Positions 1 through 11,458 of a DNA stretch of 64,000 nt are shown here, one piece after another. The position numbers and the translations under genes are program-made. The first letter of the stretch is position 1. Each line of letters begins with the position of its first letter. The notes under the pieces are model-generated. The model saw nothing but the letters and a program-made list of their open reading frames with translations, did no database searches and was not told the DNA's origin. The stretch covers positions 10,674,193 through 10,738,192 of the forward strand of contig SCHM01000001.1 of NCBI GenBank assembly GCA_004123355.1, written 5' to 3'. This DNA comes from Amphirosellinia nigrospora (lineage: Eukaryota; Ascomycota; Sordariomycetes; Xylariales; Xylariaceae).

Positions 1-1
1 G

Positions 2-674
2 GCAAAGATAGTGGGCGGATTTTCCGATAGCCTCCTAACCTCAGTGGTGCGCGCATGGGACCCGTGGGGTGAGCTAGATGCTAACTCAGCTTCGGCTGCC
101 ACCACTACTACCGCTGGTAAGACCGAGCCCACTGCCCAAGGGGCAGTAACTGTGATACCAATGACGCCAGATGGAACAGGCGGAGCCATCGAAAATAGGA
201 GACTCAAAAAACGCCGTATCATCGTTGCACCCGCGAGTACGTTGCTCCTTTCTGCCCCTAGCTCTTTTATTTACCTTCACTATTCTCCCCATCATCAAGA
301 GTCTCTGCTCCCCAAGAGACTATCCAAAGCGCCGCCAAGAATAGCCGCGTCATTACTAACCCTCGCTCTCCTGCATCACAGTGAACACTGCAATGTGGCG
401 CCATCCTATAACAGCAAAACAGCTCCGTGTCCTGGAGGAAGAATGGGGCGTCCAAAAGCCACCAGCCCCCATACATCCCGACGACGGTTCCACGGCAGGA
501 AACCCAGCAACGTCCCAAGAAAACGGGGCAAGTCACGATGAGGGTGACGGGTGGTTCGAGGTCCTCCGCCCCCAGTCCAAGGTCCTGGCCTGCGGTGATG
601 CCGGAGACGGCGCCATGCTCGAGTGGTCGCAGATTGTCACCGTCATCGAGGAACGTCTTGGTTTGACGGCCTAG
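2..674 (+). CDS. phosphopantothenoylcysteine decarboxylase, C-terminal part (5' end outside window)
   Basis: Flavoprotein of the HFCD family that decarboxylates 4'-phosphopantothenoylcysteine to 4'-phosphopantetheine in coenzyme A synthesis (yeast relatives Cab3/Sis2/Vhs3). Two exons are visible: 2-236 and 382-674. The intron (237-381) has donor GTACGT, a CTAAC branch site near 355 and acceptor CACAG, and splicing rebuilds an ATG codon. Seen directly: AKIVGGFSDSLLTSVVRAWD at the start, then VAPAMNTAMW followed by HPIT, the substrate-clamp region (PAMNxxMW) of PPCDC enzymes, and a tail with ACGDAGDGAM and a closing EERLGL. The insert between the two conserved blocks is typical of fungal forms. 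The N-terminal FMN-binding half with the catalytic His lies upstream of the window. No break was seen in the visible part. Confidence 0.9.
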
Positions 675-1596
675 TGGGGAGCCAGGCACTCGGACTACTA
701 TTCATCCCATAGTCGAAAGAAGAACTCGGCACACGCCGCTAGAAGGGAAACAGGCAGTGAGTGGCAGTAGGTAGGTAGGATTGGATTTCACAACAAGCTT
801 ACTTAATCTCGAGTTCCCATGGATTTGCCATTTATCGACACATTATCAATCTACTCAAAAATCTGTCTGATGGCTTCAGTCGTTTTTCGGTCGCCTGACC
901 TTGGATGGGAGGTGCTATTTATCAGATAGGAAATGCAAAAATATTACAAGGCATGAACTTAATCATTCACCAAAGAGTTGGATGATTCCATAATGTTATT
1001 ACAAAGCGTGATGGTATTGGTTTGGGAATCATCTTTTCACGCGATTCCGTATTCTCGCGGTTTAAAGTACAAGTTGTATCTCATTATCAAGCCCGCCTGT
1101 TTTCATGCTTGATCAAAACCCCGTTTTCGCCTGTCTGTTTGCTTGCCTGGGTCCTGGAGAATGCATAGTAAAGTACAAGTACACAGGACAATGCGAAGCA
1201 AAGCCGTAAAGTGTATAAAAAAATCAAAACATTAGTTTCCCCTCCCCTTTTCCACATGAACTCCATTCATTATCAACACCAGAGTTTGTCAGGTTCGTAC
1301 ACGGCAAAAAGGAGGAGGGAGAATGAACCCCTCTTTGGATTCTTGCCAATTGTTTTGAAAGTTCAAAACGTAGTCGTAACAGACATAGGAAAAGCAAAAG
1401 GTGGGTTTCTCTCTCGAATGTCGAAATAACAAGGACGTGACTGTGCGTATGTCGAAGGGCATCGCACTTAGGAAACTCTATGCCTCAGACAGCAACGCAA
1501 CAATAAGATTCGCCCGTTTCGAGATATGTTTCGTTATGTGCAAACGGGCCATCTCCTCCAGTTGTCGAGGACTTTGTTGTCTACTATTTATAACGC
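675..1596. other. intergenic region, convergent 3' ends
   Basis: About 0.9 kb between the convergent 3' ends of the decarboxylase and PNUTS-like genes. It should hold both transcript ends. A short AGTAGGTAGGTAGG tract lies at 767-779. I see no supported gene here; the small open frames have no recognisable protein character. Confidence 0.6.
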
Positions 1597-4500
1597 TCAT
1601 TTAAGGTCGTTCGGATCGTGGCGGAATGTACAAGTATCGCCTTTGGCACATTGACCTTTAGCCCAGAATGAACACGGCTTGGTGCCAATAAGGGCCCGAT
1701 TGATACCCTTGGTGTGGTCCTTAGTTCCACGAGTGAAATCTTTGCGGTTTCCACGGTCGCCGCCATCTCGTTGATACTGGCCTTGAGAGTCGTGGTCTTG
1801 CTTATATGACCCGTAGGTTGCCTCGTCACGCGAGCTATTCTCATACTGTTGCGAGTATGAAGGATAATTCTGGCCCTGTGATTGAACCTGGGACTGAGCG
1901 CTGTAGGATTGAGCCTGGCTTTGTGCCCACGCCTGCCAAGCCGCGTAATTGGTATCTTGCGTCGCCGCCGCTTGAACTGGTTGCGCAGAGCCACCAAGAG
2001 CGGCTAGAAGATTAGCTAGACTATTGTTAGGCTGGGCTGGCGTAGGCTGAGGGACAGCAGCGCTCTGAGCAGCTTGGGGGTTCTGTAAAGCTTGGACTTG
2101 CTGCAAAATAGCAGCATATTGGTCGGGAACTTGGGGGGCAAGCTGCGAGTAACCTTGTGGTTGCTGTGGTGCCTGGGGCTGTGCATGAGCTTGTGTCTGG
2201 TAGGCTAATAGGTGACTGGTTTGAGGTTGAGATGCGCTATATTGGTTCTGGACATGAGTAGCGGTTGGTTGGAAGCCCTGAGACGGTGCGATAGATCGTG
2301 GTGGCATGTTCCGGCATTGGTCTACGGCGTTATAGATGATGGAGAACGCTTTTTGTACCTTTTCGTCTCTTGATGCAGGAGGTGAAATAGCTCTCGGGTT
2401 GGCTGGATCGTGTGGAGTCGGATCAACATAGTTTCTTGCTCTGTCAGATTGGAGCAAGGCTAACACATGCGCGTCACGTTCGTCCTGGCTCATCATCTGA
2501 GCCCGTGCAGTCGATTGAGCTGGGAACATATTCGACCGAGCGCCGACATAGGCTGGTGTCGAACTGGCGCCATAGTTAGAAGAAAGCCCTAGACGTCGGA
2601 GCGCATATTGAGAAGCTGCGGTTGTCCCATATTGCCTCGATTCTGACCAGCGCAGATGAACTTCTTGTTTCTTTTGGTCATTTGCTACCAGGAGTGCTTG
2701 TGTTGCGTGAGCGGAGGGTTCGGAGGCTTTTCTAAGAGGTGATCTTGGTGATTCAGGAATTTCAGATAGTGTTGTGTAGATGCTCATCAGTTCGCGATTT
2801 TCATATTCTTCCATGATTTTCTTTTGTTCCGAATTAATGTCGCGGGTGCCACCACGAGTGACGTAATTCTTTTCTCTCTGGCCATAGTCCGGAATGGAAT
2901 GGTTGAATAGTTGAGGGGCGACCCATGGACGAATATCTGTCTCTATTGGGTTTCCGTCGTCATCCTCATCATCTCCCTCCTGCATGTTACGCTGCATTTG
3001 TTTCAGCATTTGTCCTTCAAGACGATTGTCTCGCGCATCACGAATCATGTTGCTGGCTCGGCCCTCGTCCTCAGTAGAGTCATGTTCAAAAACCCGGATC
3101 TGCACCAATTCATCGTCGGGCTTCCACGTGACAGTCCGGCCTCTTCGTGATTCTTTGCGTAATCTACGCTGCCTCTCTTCTGGTGTTTCGGGGGCCCTCA
3201 CCACTCGTTCTTGTGGTTTAGGTTTTTCGACAGGTTTGGCGATCTCCGCAAGCAAGCCACTGATAGTTGAAGATACTGATGACTGCGGCTCAGGCTTTTT
3301 CACTGGAGGCTTAGGAGCTACGCGCGGTTTGTTGAGCACCGTGGATCCCAAATGTCGAGCGCGTGGTTGCCCATTGTTGGAGGTAGAACTTGAGGGAGCT
3401 GTGGAACTAGAAATGGAGGGCGTAACTATTCTCGCGGAGCCTGGGGCGCCCACATTGCTTTCTACCGCAACTTTCTTAGTCGCACGGGAATCAGATTCAT
3501 CGTCCCTCTGTCGTTTCGATGGCGAGGCCCTAACCGCAGCTTTTTCGGCATTGTTAGCCACCTTCCTCGCGGAAATTAAACCCGAGTATGCTTTAGTCTC
3601 TTTTCTTGCTGTCTCCGGCACAGCCTTACTACCCAGCTGAAGAGCCTGAAGTTTATCGATGGCACGAATGTCCTTCGTAGTCGCAATTGCCGTCTTTGAA
3701 CCAATTTTAGCATCTCTTTCTTTTCCGTTTTCGAGAGGCTTCTGCTTGTGTTGACTGGATAATGCGGGCTTATCGGTGGTGTTCTTTGCAGTTCTCTCCT
3801 CGGCATTCTTCGAAATCTGTACCACAAGTTGTTTTCCCTCATTATCAAGATTGTCGCGGTGCTTCTCCAACACGGTAGACAATTTTACTTTCTGGAAAAC
3901 GTCCATGTCCATTAGGGTGGCCTCGGAAAAGAAGCGAAGAACACTCCGTGGAAGATCAGTGTTATAGCTTTTGTTGGCAAATTGGCGGCTCAAAACAATT
4001 GTCAAGCTCGACATCAGTTTCATATGCTGGCCCATATTTCTCAATGTCTCTTCGTCGCCGAATTCGAGTGCTGTCTCCAGAGCTACGCGCACGAGATCGT
4101 ATTTACTATCAATCGCAGCCTGTAGTTGGGATGATTGGCTTTTGGGGGCAGTGGACTTTTGCTCTCTCAGAGCCTTCGCTTCGGCGCACATGTCGACGAC
4201 ATACTTGCCAAAGTCGGCTACTCTTCGGCCTATGACTTTCGACCATGGATCCTCCTTTTCGCCTTGAGAAGATGCAACTTGGCCAGCATTGAATTCGTGT
4301 CGGATAATCTTCACGACGTCGAACTGGGTACCCTTTTCAGGGTCTGCTGGTCGTGTTTTCGAAGCCATTATCTGTTGGAGTTGAAGCAGATCAAAATTAG
4401 CCCAGTTCAATACAAATAAGCAGATGAGTTCACGTTCGTGCACCAGCGTGGCTTGGTCCACTTGGAAGAAAGAGCGAAGTGCAAAACAAAGTGTGCGGCC

Positions 4501-6185
4501 TGTTTACGAAGATAGGTATGAACAGCGGGGTACAAATAGAACGTTTAGAGTGTTATGGTTGCCTGGGTATCGGTGGTGCAGGTGAATAACGAGATGGCAG
4601 GATAACGAGCGTATCACGTTAATGGATAGGGATACTGTAGGTAGCAAAACTCACCTGCTGAACAATGAGCTCCTGGGGATCATCTTCCTCGCTGGACTCG
4701 GTAAGGCTGTCGCTCTCATAGTCTGCTGCCTCTGATTTGCCTGCCGCACGATGCTTTCCCACCTTCAATATACCTAATAACAACATCAATACCCCGCGTA
4801 TGCCATAGGATCAATCGACTTACCTGCTTTACCAGTTATTTTCTTCTTCTCCTTCTCCAAACTGGTCTTTTTCATCTCTTGCTTCTTTAGTTCGTCGGTA
4901 AACCCTTTATGCTCCTCCGACCCTGCTGGTGCAGCATTTATGTGTGCCTTGATGCTGTCGATGGTTTCGCCAATACTCTTAAGGTCCTCGACTATAGGTC
5001 GCACCTTTTCGCGGAGCATTTCGCACGGTAAAGGATTCGGGACCAGAGGGAGGAGGCTTGTTCTATTTCGATTATCTCCAGCAACATGTGGTTTGACTCC
5101 TGGGGTATTCGTAACGACCTGGCGTCGGACCGGCGCCACTCCCACGAATAAATTTGGGCATCCTTTAAGAGACTTCCAACCTTCCCTGGTTTTCCCACCC
5201 TAGGAACAAATATCACAGCATCGCCTGGATTTCCGTTCGTTGATGGCGCATTCAGCTTCGATCCACCTCTTAACGGTTCAGTTGTAGGCGGACGAGGCAA
5301 TGCGGGTGGCGTGATACGAGCTGAAGCTGACGCTACCGATACGCTCCCCAATCTCTGAGCTTGGCCCTGAGAAGCCCAAGACACTGGGTGAGAGGCTGTG
5401 ACCGCATGGCCTGAAGACTGAGTCCGGACCGCATTACTCTTTCCCGATGCCAGTGCCGCAGAGAGCGGTACTTGGTTTGGATAGCTCTGTCGAACTTCAG
5501 CACTTTGTGGTGTCGGGTAGGCGCGATAGGCTTGAGGCTGGTATGAAGACGCTGGGTCAACCTGGTACGAGGCCTGACTTTGCTCTGGTTTAGGTGTTGA
5601 CAATTGTCCAGGCGGAGCTGTTGCCATCCGAAGGAGAGAAGGGTCATTTCTGTACAACTGCTGCCCTTGGGTATAAGAGCCCGAAGAGCTATGTTGGGGT
5701 TGTGCCTCCGGCCAAGAATTCCTTTGGAAATCATCCACTCCAACATGCTGCTGGTGCTGTACAAAACCAGAATAGTGCCTTACACGCTCTTGTTGGGGAT
5801 GAAATTGGAAATCCAAGTTCTGACCGCTGTTGTAGGAGACATTTGGTTGTTGGTACTCGTTGCCGTGCGAGTACCCTGTCACTGGGGCAGGGCCCAAGGA
5901 TCCGATGTCGTGAGGGAAAGTAGGCTGTTCCTCCACTCCGAAACCGATAGTAGAGAACTGGGGTTGAGTATACGGCCCATGGCTTTGCTGGTTGTATGAG
6001 CTTGCACTTGGGGCATAGCTAACTTGTCCATAATGATTCTCATGGCTTGTTGAGCCTTCAAGATATGAGCCACTGTTATGGTCTACTTGCCCCGCGAAGC
6101 CGCCATCATTGCCATTAGCATTGGCGTCATTTACTCCAGAGCCAACCGGGCTGATCGTCCAGTTAGCAGTCCCATGCTGGGCCAT
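1597..6185 (-). CDS. PNUTS/Ppn1-like PP1-binding protein with CCCH zinc finger
   Basis: Probable fungal counterpart of PNUTS/Ppn1, a PP1-targeting subunit linked to the 3'-end processing and transcription-termination machinery. Exons (minus): 6185-4824, 4773-4655, 4371-1597. The introns have donors GTAAGT and GTGAGT and the exons join in frame. The start is MAQHGTANW. Order: a Gln/Ser/Tyr-rich disordered half; a block ending GCPNLFVGVAPVRR; an acidic stretch; a helical region resembling a TFIIS N-terminal (LW) domain; an RVxF-type PP1-docking site RGRTVTW followed by acidic residues, closely matching the PNUTS motif KTVTW; a Gln-rich tail; and a C-terminal CCCH finger (CSFWAKGQCAKGDTC...H). 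About 1,400 residues. One frame change at about 5184-5186 looks like a lost base in a C run, since VGKPG continues in the next frame as EGWKSLKGC. The PNUTS assignment is an inference from motif order. Confidence 0.75.
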
Positions 6186-9100
6186 ACTGGAGGCCAGCGA
6201 TGACTTCCGCCAACAAGAATCTTTCACGTGACCTACGGAAAGTGTCAGTGGAGTGTATGCCAAGATGCCCTAGCAAAGGGGCGTGCCTCTATGAGCCGGC
6301 TGTTGTTTGACCCAGACAGAACAATAGCACGTACCAGCAACAGTTAGCCAAGTTCTTGTCAATCAAGGAATGGCTGAGCGATACAATTGGCCGAGTTTCG
6401 ACGAGCGTTAATTGCTTAGAATATCCACGCACGTTGAGTTGCCTCGTGTTGTGATGGCAAAGGGAACGATGATGGTGTGGGTTTATCAAAATACCAGAAA
6501 AGGGGGCGTGTGTTTAATAAGCAGAGCTGCTGGCAAAAAGGCTACCGGCCGAAAGAGGAATAGTCCAAATCTACAAACGGAATGATCAGCTTCAGGTACC
6601 TTAGGAGGGCTGTCAGGCACAGGATGACAAAAGTGCCGGGCTTGAAAACAGGAAAGATGAGTGGTGTGGTTGCATGAGTACTGCAGAGTTGGTTGACGAG
6701 AAGGAGATATTGTTGTGGTATTTTAAGTACCCGGCTGAGCAGCGAATGGCATCTGAGTTGCTCTTGCTACACAGGCTCCACGACGCCGAGAATTCGACAG
6801 AAAACTGCGTTGAGCGTTTGTTGTCGTGGTTATAACCATCGTGGAGGCGAGGAGCACCCAAGAGGCATCGTTCCAGCGATCCAGGTTAACACAACAGCAG
6901 AGGATCAACTGCCCTATAGAGCCTACAAGCTCTCCGAAGTATTAAGGGGCTGAGGCATTGCAATAGCAACGGGGATGCGGGTTCACAGCCTACCACCGCA
7001 AGACCTCGAAGGGTTGACGCAGTGTTAAACTGCACAATGCGTGGAGTGCTCATTGCTGGCTGAAGTCTTCGGGTCTAAGCCAAGTTGACTAGTCTCTGGC
7101 TGTTCGCAGTTTGAACCAGCTCATGATTGATGAATAGGCCGAATAGGTGAAAGGATGAACAGATCGTTCTGACAAACACCCAAGCACATCCTCATACAAA
7201 TGACAACGCCTGATTTGGTGGTGCGGCCCCCATCCTTTGCATTCAAGGGGTGAAGGATATATGATGCGCAAGTCTTTCTGCCGGCCCCCAGCTCTCATGT
7301 GCCACCCTCTGCCTCTAATTCTGCCTTGTTGATCTCTCCTGAACTTGGAAACATGAAGGGGATTCTAAGGGGTCACTGATGATATGGGCATCTTGGGGAA
7401 TTAGAATTGGGACAAGCCAATCTGGCCAGGGCCCGTCCAGACTATACACTGATTCCAGTGGTCTCTTGCAAGTGCATTTTTTTACCTGTAAGTGTAGCAG
7501 ACTTGGTTGCTTGCTGCCACGGCTAGCTTCCCATTTTGATCCAAGCCGGTCCCCGGCCTCGCAACCTGCAATTCACTTTTGCAGGTTGAGGGTCGGAGTG
7601 TCGGAGACCCGGGTGGGCACAGCCAATGGCAACGGATGAACAAACGCCCGCCAGCACTCAAAATACAGAAAACCTTGCTTTTGCTCTCGCCCCTCAATTG
7701 ACATAATGCGAACACAAAGAATGATGCAGCAAGGCTTGACAAGGAAAATAGGGGATGGGGGTTGGTGGTTTTCAGCATACCCTTAATAGTGATTATTTCC
7801 AGCCCTTAATCAACAACACTGCGGCTGCGATTGCTACTGATTATGCAGTCGTAAATAGTAGACCCAGCGTACTCCGTTATGCTCCCTTAAGTGAGAGTAG
7901 TAAGTTTACAACATGGATATTTTTTTCGCAGACAACTAATGAGAAAAGCGATTTGTGAGTCTATCTCGGAATTATTGAACAGTTTGGAAATGGCCCAGCG
8001 ATGGGAACGATAGCCGCGGATATGGAGGAGGAAGTGTTGACTGAACGCGTAGCCTCTTGGTGGCTTGGGATCAAGTTGGGAAAAAGTGACGCGACCGAGA
8101 GAATATGGCGCTAAAAGCGAGCGCAAATCATTAGAGAAATCCTTCCACTATTTAATACGCGACGACGGAAATACGAGCGTCAATCATTACCCGGCGACAC
8201 CTAAGGTTAACGTACGCGCGAAGACGGGGTTGATGATGATGGCGAAAGGGGAGATGAAAAGGTCGAAGGAGGAAGATGGATGATGGACGAAGAGAGAAGA
8301 GAGTGGCCGAAAGGGGATTTTGAAGAAAGGGAGGCAGAGGGGCATCGGTTTTGCAGTACTTAATCGGTAAGTGCTAAAAGAGGTTAAAAAAAGGAAGCGA
8401 AACCTTGGGGCACAACTACCTAACCAAGTCTAGCGTCTAGGCGCTTCCAATTTTACAGGCTGAGACAACTGATAACCCCAAAAGATACAACCAGTAAACC
8501 AAAGATTGCGCCACTCTATTGGCCATTTTCAGCAGCTAGGACCAAGTCTCACATGCTCAAGGCCAGACATGATTTCTGCCAACCAGACCCCAGCCACGAC
8601 AGCTGTCAGACACGTGGGCAACGACTTTGTATCTCAGATCCCAGAGGCGCGAAATGGCGAGAATGTACGTACTTGTTTGTAATGATAAGGTTGTAAATTT
8701 TCATACAAAGAAGGTTCCAACCAGGTCCGGTCAGTTACGTACAGCATCAAATAGACTACGCATCACTTTCTCAAGCCACCTAGAGCTCCACAGTCATGGC
8801 TCGAGCGGGCAATTATTAAAATGACTATTCTTAATCAAAATACATCACTCGCCTCCGAAAGTTGAGCCGATATACTATGTCTTCTAAGTTTAACGATAAG
8901 TCTTGCGTGTTCAACTACCTGGTTTACAGGTACATGATAAAGCCCTACTAGGCATAACCGCATCTCGTTAGGTTTTAAAAACCATGCGGCAGACTGGGCA
9001 CTATAAGTAATTGATTTTGTTATGCTCTAACACTAGAGGCGAGGTAGGTATATAAGACACAAGACCGACCGTTGTTTCTTATTACCTAAGTAGGTAGATA

Positions 9101-9895
9101 ATAAATACGCCATTTCACCATGCCACCCCCCATCCTGCTGCTGATATTTTTACGCATGTTATCAATGCGTACCATCACATTTGAAATCATAACCATCGAT
9201 CGGCTATATCGATCCAGGCGGTTAAGACGTACTAAACAGCAAAAGAGCTTGCAAGATCATAGTGTACAAGTGATGCAGCAGCAGCGCTGACAACAATAAC
9301 AAAAACCTCCGTCAAGAGCATGTTTCCTCCCCATTGAGTAACCTTGGATAAGAGCTAACTAGTAGTCTATAATTTTCACAAATTTAGTTATAGACGGTCT
9401 AAAAGACTACAGCGAAGAAGACGTCAAATCGAAAATAGCTGTCGCGATGAAATCTTAAAAACCCATGCCTTCTCTCATCTCCAATCTCATAACCGTATTT
9501 CTAGTATTGATCGTAACTTCCAACGGCATATACGTGGTTTTTAATGTATTGCTATATTACCTAGTGAAAGTTGGAGCATATATGTACAAGTCCTGGATTT
9601 GATAACACCCTTTCGTCACTGTTATAGAATGCTCTTGCGACGAGCTTACTTGCCCACGTGAAAATGTCTGGAAGCATTTCCTAATTAAATGTGTCTTGTG
9701 GTGGGTTTATGAGAAACCGTGGCAAAGATACAGCCTCGAGAGTAGTCTAGTAAGAAAGCAAATCAGATAGTCGCTGCCACACACGGGCACAAAACTCACC
9801 TCATAAATACCCTCAGTTGATATTATTGTTCCTGGGGCAGCCTTGCAATAACCAACGAGTTGCGCATTGCAAGTCCTGACACAATGTAGCTTTCA
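6186..9895. other. long gene-poor interval upstream of the PNUTS-like gene
   Basis: About 3.7 kb from the start of the PNUTS-like gene to the 3' end of the RWD gene. No open frame here resembles a known protein or is backed by convincing splice signals. The 8.8-9.7 kb part is AT-rich, with TAGG-type tracts near 9041-9050 and 9084-9100. The part next to 6186 presumably holds the promoter and 5' UTR of the PNUTS-like gene. Confidence 0.5.
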
Positions 9896-10663
9896 TCATT
9901 TGACTCCGATGGAACTCAGAAATAGTTGCCTCCGTTGCGGATCTACGATACTCTGCGCCACATCGCTCATTGATTCGACTTCGCGAATTCCCTCGCCATG
10001 TTTAAATTGCCATAGGTCAGACGGGACGTCGCCATCGTCAGTGTCGTATCGAACCTGGAAAGCCTGCCACCTTTGATTTCGTAGCTCTGATACGTGTGAC
10101 TCGACGGCACTCCTCTCGCCAGAGAAGATCAACACTCCCGGATAACCAGGCTTCGTAACCCCAGAGACTCTTGAGCCATCCATGGAAGGGCTTAGCGCTA
10201 GTTTCCGCTTGTTTGTGTTGAGGAGATGATGTAGCCAGATGATGACTGTCCTGTTGGCAAGCGCATCGGTTCCCTGAGGTTCATATTGTCCCATCGTGCT
10301 TATCACTGCATGTTGAATGGGATCTTCTTGCGACTCGACCAGATCCCTAAAAGCGAGTAGCAGCGCGTCTAGGACCTCTTCGCCCGCAGGGGCCCCTGTA
10401 GAACTAAATGCGGCCTTCGCAACAGACCTTAAGTCTTCTTTGTAGTGTCCCGTGGCGGAGATGACTTCGGGAAATCCATCCAGAGGGTAAGTATCCGGAA
10501 GCCGGAGCAATAGAATCGCGGGAGGCTTGGAGCTACCTCCATCGGCGTTACAATGCGAGTACTTAAGCTCCCGCGCTTTTGGGGAGAAGCTTAGGGAATC
10601 TGGGTACATCGCAAACAGCAGGTCCAATTCGGCTTCGAAACGCTCTGCTGCTTCCGTTGCCAT
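9896..10663 (-). CDS. RWD domain and DUF1115 protein (RWDD2-like)
   Basis: Single uninterrupted 255-residue frame starting MATEAAERFEAELDLLFAMYPDSL, the classic opening of an RWD domain (E-L-x-x-L-x-x-M-Y-P-D) that adopts a ubiquitin-conjugating-enzyme-like fold. The second half has HHLLNTNKRKLA followed by a KPGYPGVLIFSGE block and NQRWQAFQVRYD, which matches the DUF1115 domain of RWDD2A/B. The family's biochemical role is not established, and nothing in the sequence adds to it. It is divergent from SLY1 about 0.8 kb away, so the two may share a promoter region. This is one of the few genes of its size in the window with no frame break. Confidence 0.85.
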   Translation of the reverse strand: MATEAAERFEAELDLLFAMYPDSLSFSPKARELKYSHCNADGGSSKPPAILLLRLPDTYPLDGFPEVISATGHYKEDLRSVAKAAFSSTGAPAGEEVLDALLLAFRDLVESQEDPIQHAVISTMGQYEPQGTDALANRTVIIWLHHLLNTNKRKLALSPSMDGSRVSGVTKPGYPGVLIFSGERSAVESHVSELRNQRWQAFQVRYDTDDGDVPSDLWQFKHGEGIREVESMSDVAQSIVDPQRRQLFLSSIGVK

Positions 10664-11458
10664 GTTTGCAAAGGGGCTTCCTGCAGGACAGTCGTGAAAC
10701 GCCTGCGTTGGAAGTAGATCTCAGAGATGCTCTGCGGTTTCTGCCAAGTGAAAATCGACCCAATTGGTGGAGGTTAAGACATGACGTAAGAACTGCAGTA
10801 GCTTATCTGTAAACAGAGAGTAAGCATACTAGGTGTTATTATCTTTGTTATCTATTCTGACTTATTTGCGTATCTCAGCTCAACCTAAAGGATGCTATTA
10901 GAGCGGATATCTTAAGAACTAACATAATACTTTAAAAGAAGAACTTGACCTTGAATGAGGTTTTTAGTCTATTCCATAACTTTGAGAGATAATCTAGTGT
11001 CTAGTATGAATGGAACATCACTAATTTAGAGTTCCGTATTCAGCTTCACATAACGTATCTAGTACCGAGGAAATTAAGAATCTACGTATAAGTTATAATT
11101 GTAATTATCTAGGTAAATTAGGTAGGAGGAAGCCAAGTGGGAGCAAGCGGCAGCACATGCCAGCGGTCCTGGCTGCACCGTCATTGTCATTGGCATAACG
11201 GTGCGATTCCCCACAGTTGCATAGAGCTCAGTACGTGCATGCCAAGTGGCTTGAAATCCAAGGTCGGGACACATTAACACATGCCTGGAGCTACCTACCC
11301 GCTACCAAGGCGACAGCAGCAGTCAAGAGCGCCGATGCCTTCATGTCCAATGCGTGTTTTCTAGACAAATGACTTTACCTACGACGGGCCCCATAGCAGA
11401 CGAGAGTCAATTCACCTTCGTTACAGCACCCGTCCAGCAGGGCTAGGCCTCTCCCGTC
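10664..11458. promoter_or_regulatory. shared divergent promoter region, RWD gene / SLY1
   Basis: About 0.8 kb between two genes transcribed outward. It is AT-rich from about 10810 to 11120, with a TAGGTAAATTAGGTAGG tract near 11110. No TATA box or specific factor site can be named with confidence. Confidence 0.4.

Noticed and set aside
11-541. Unspliced 176-codon reading of the decarboxylase exon
   Set aside because: A clear intron (237-381) interrupts it; the spliced product restores the PAMNTAMW motif.
4786-4823. Gene end at DPMAYAGY for a separate upstream protein
   Set aside because: A GTAAGT donor precedes it and a 50-nt intron joins to the next exon in frame, so the PNUTS-like gene is one unit.
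5180-5275. Intron as explanation of the PNUTS-like frame change (GTTAAG...CCAG)
   Set aside because: A spliced join is possible in phase, but it removes protein-like sequence (VIFVPRVGKPG) that continues naturally into EGWKSLKGC with a single added base; left as second choice.
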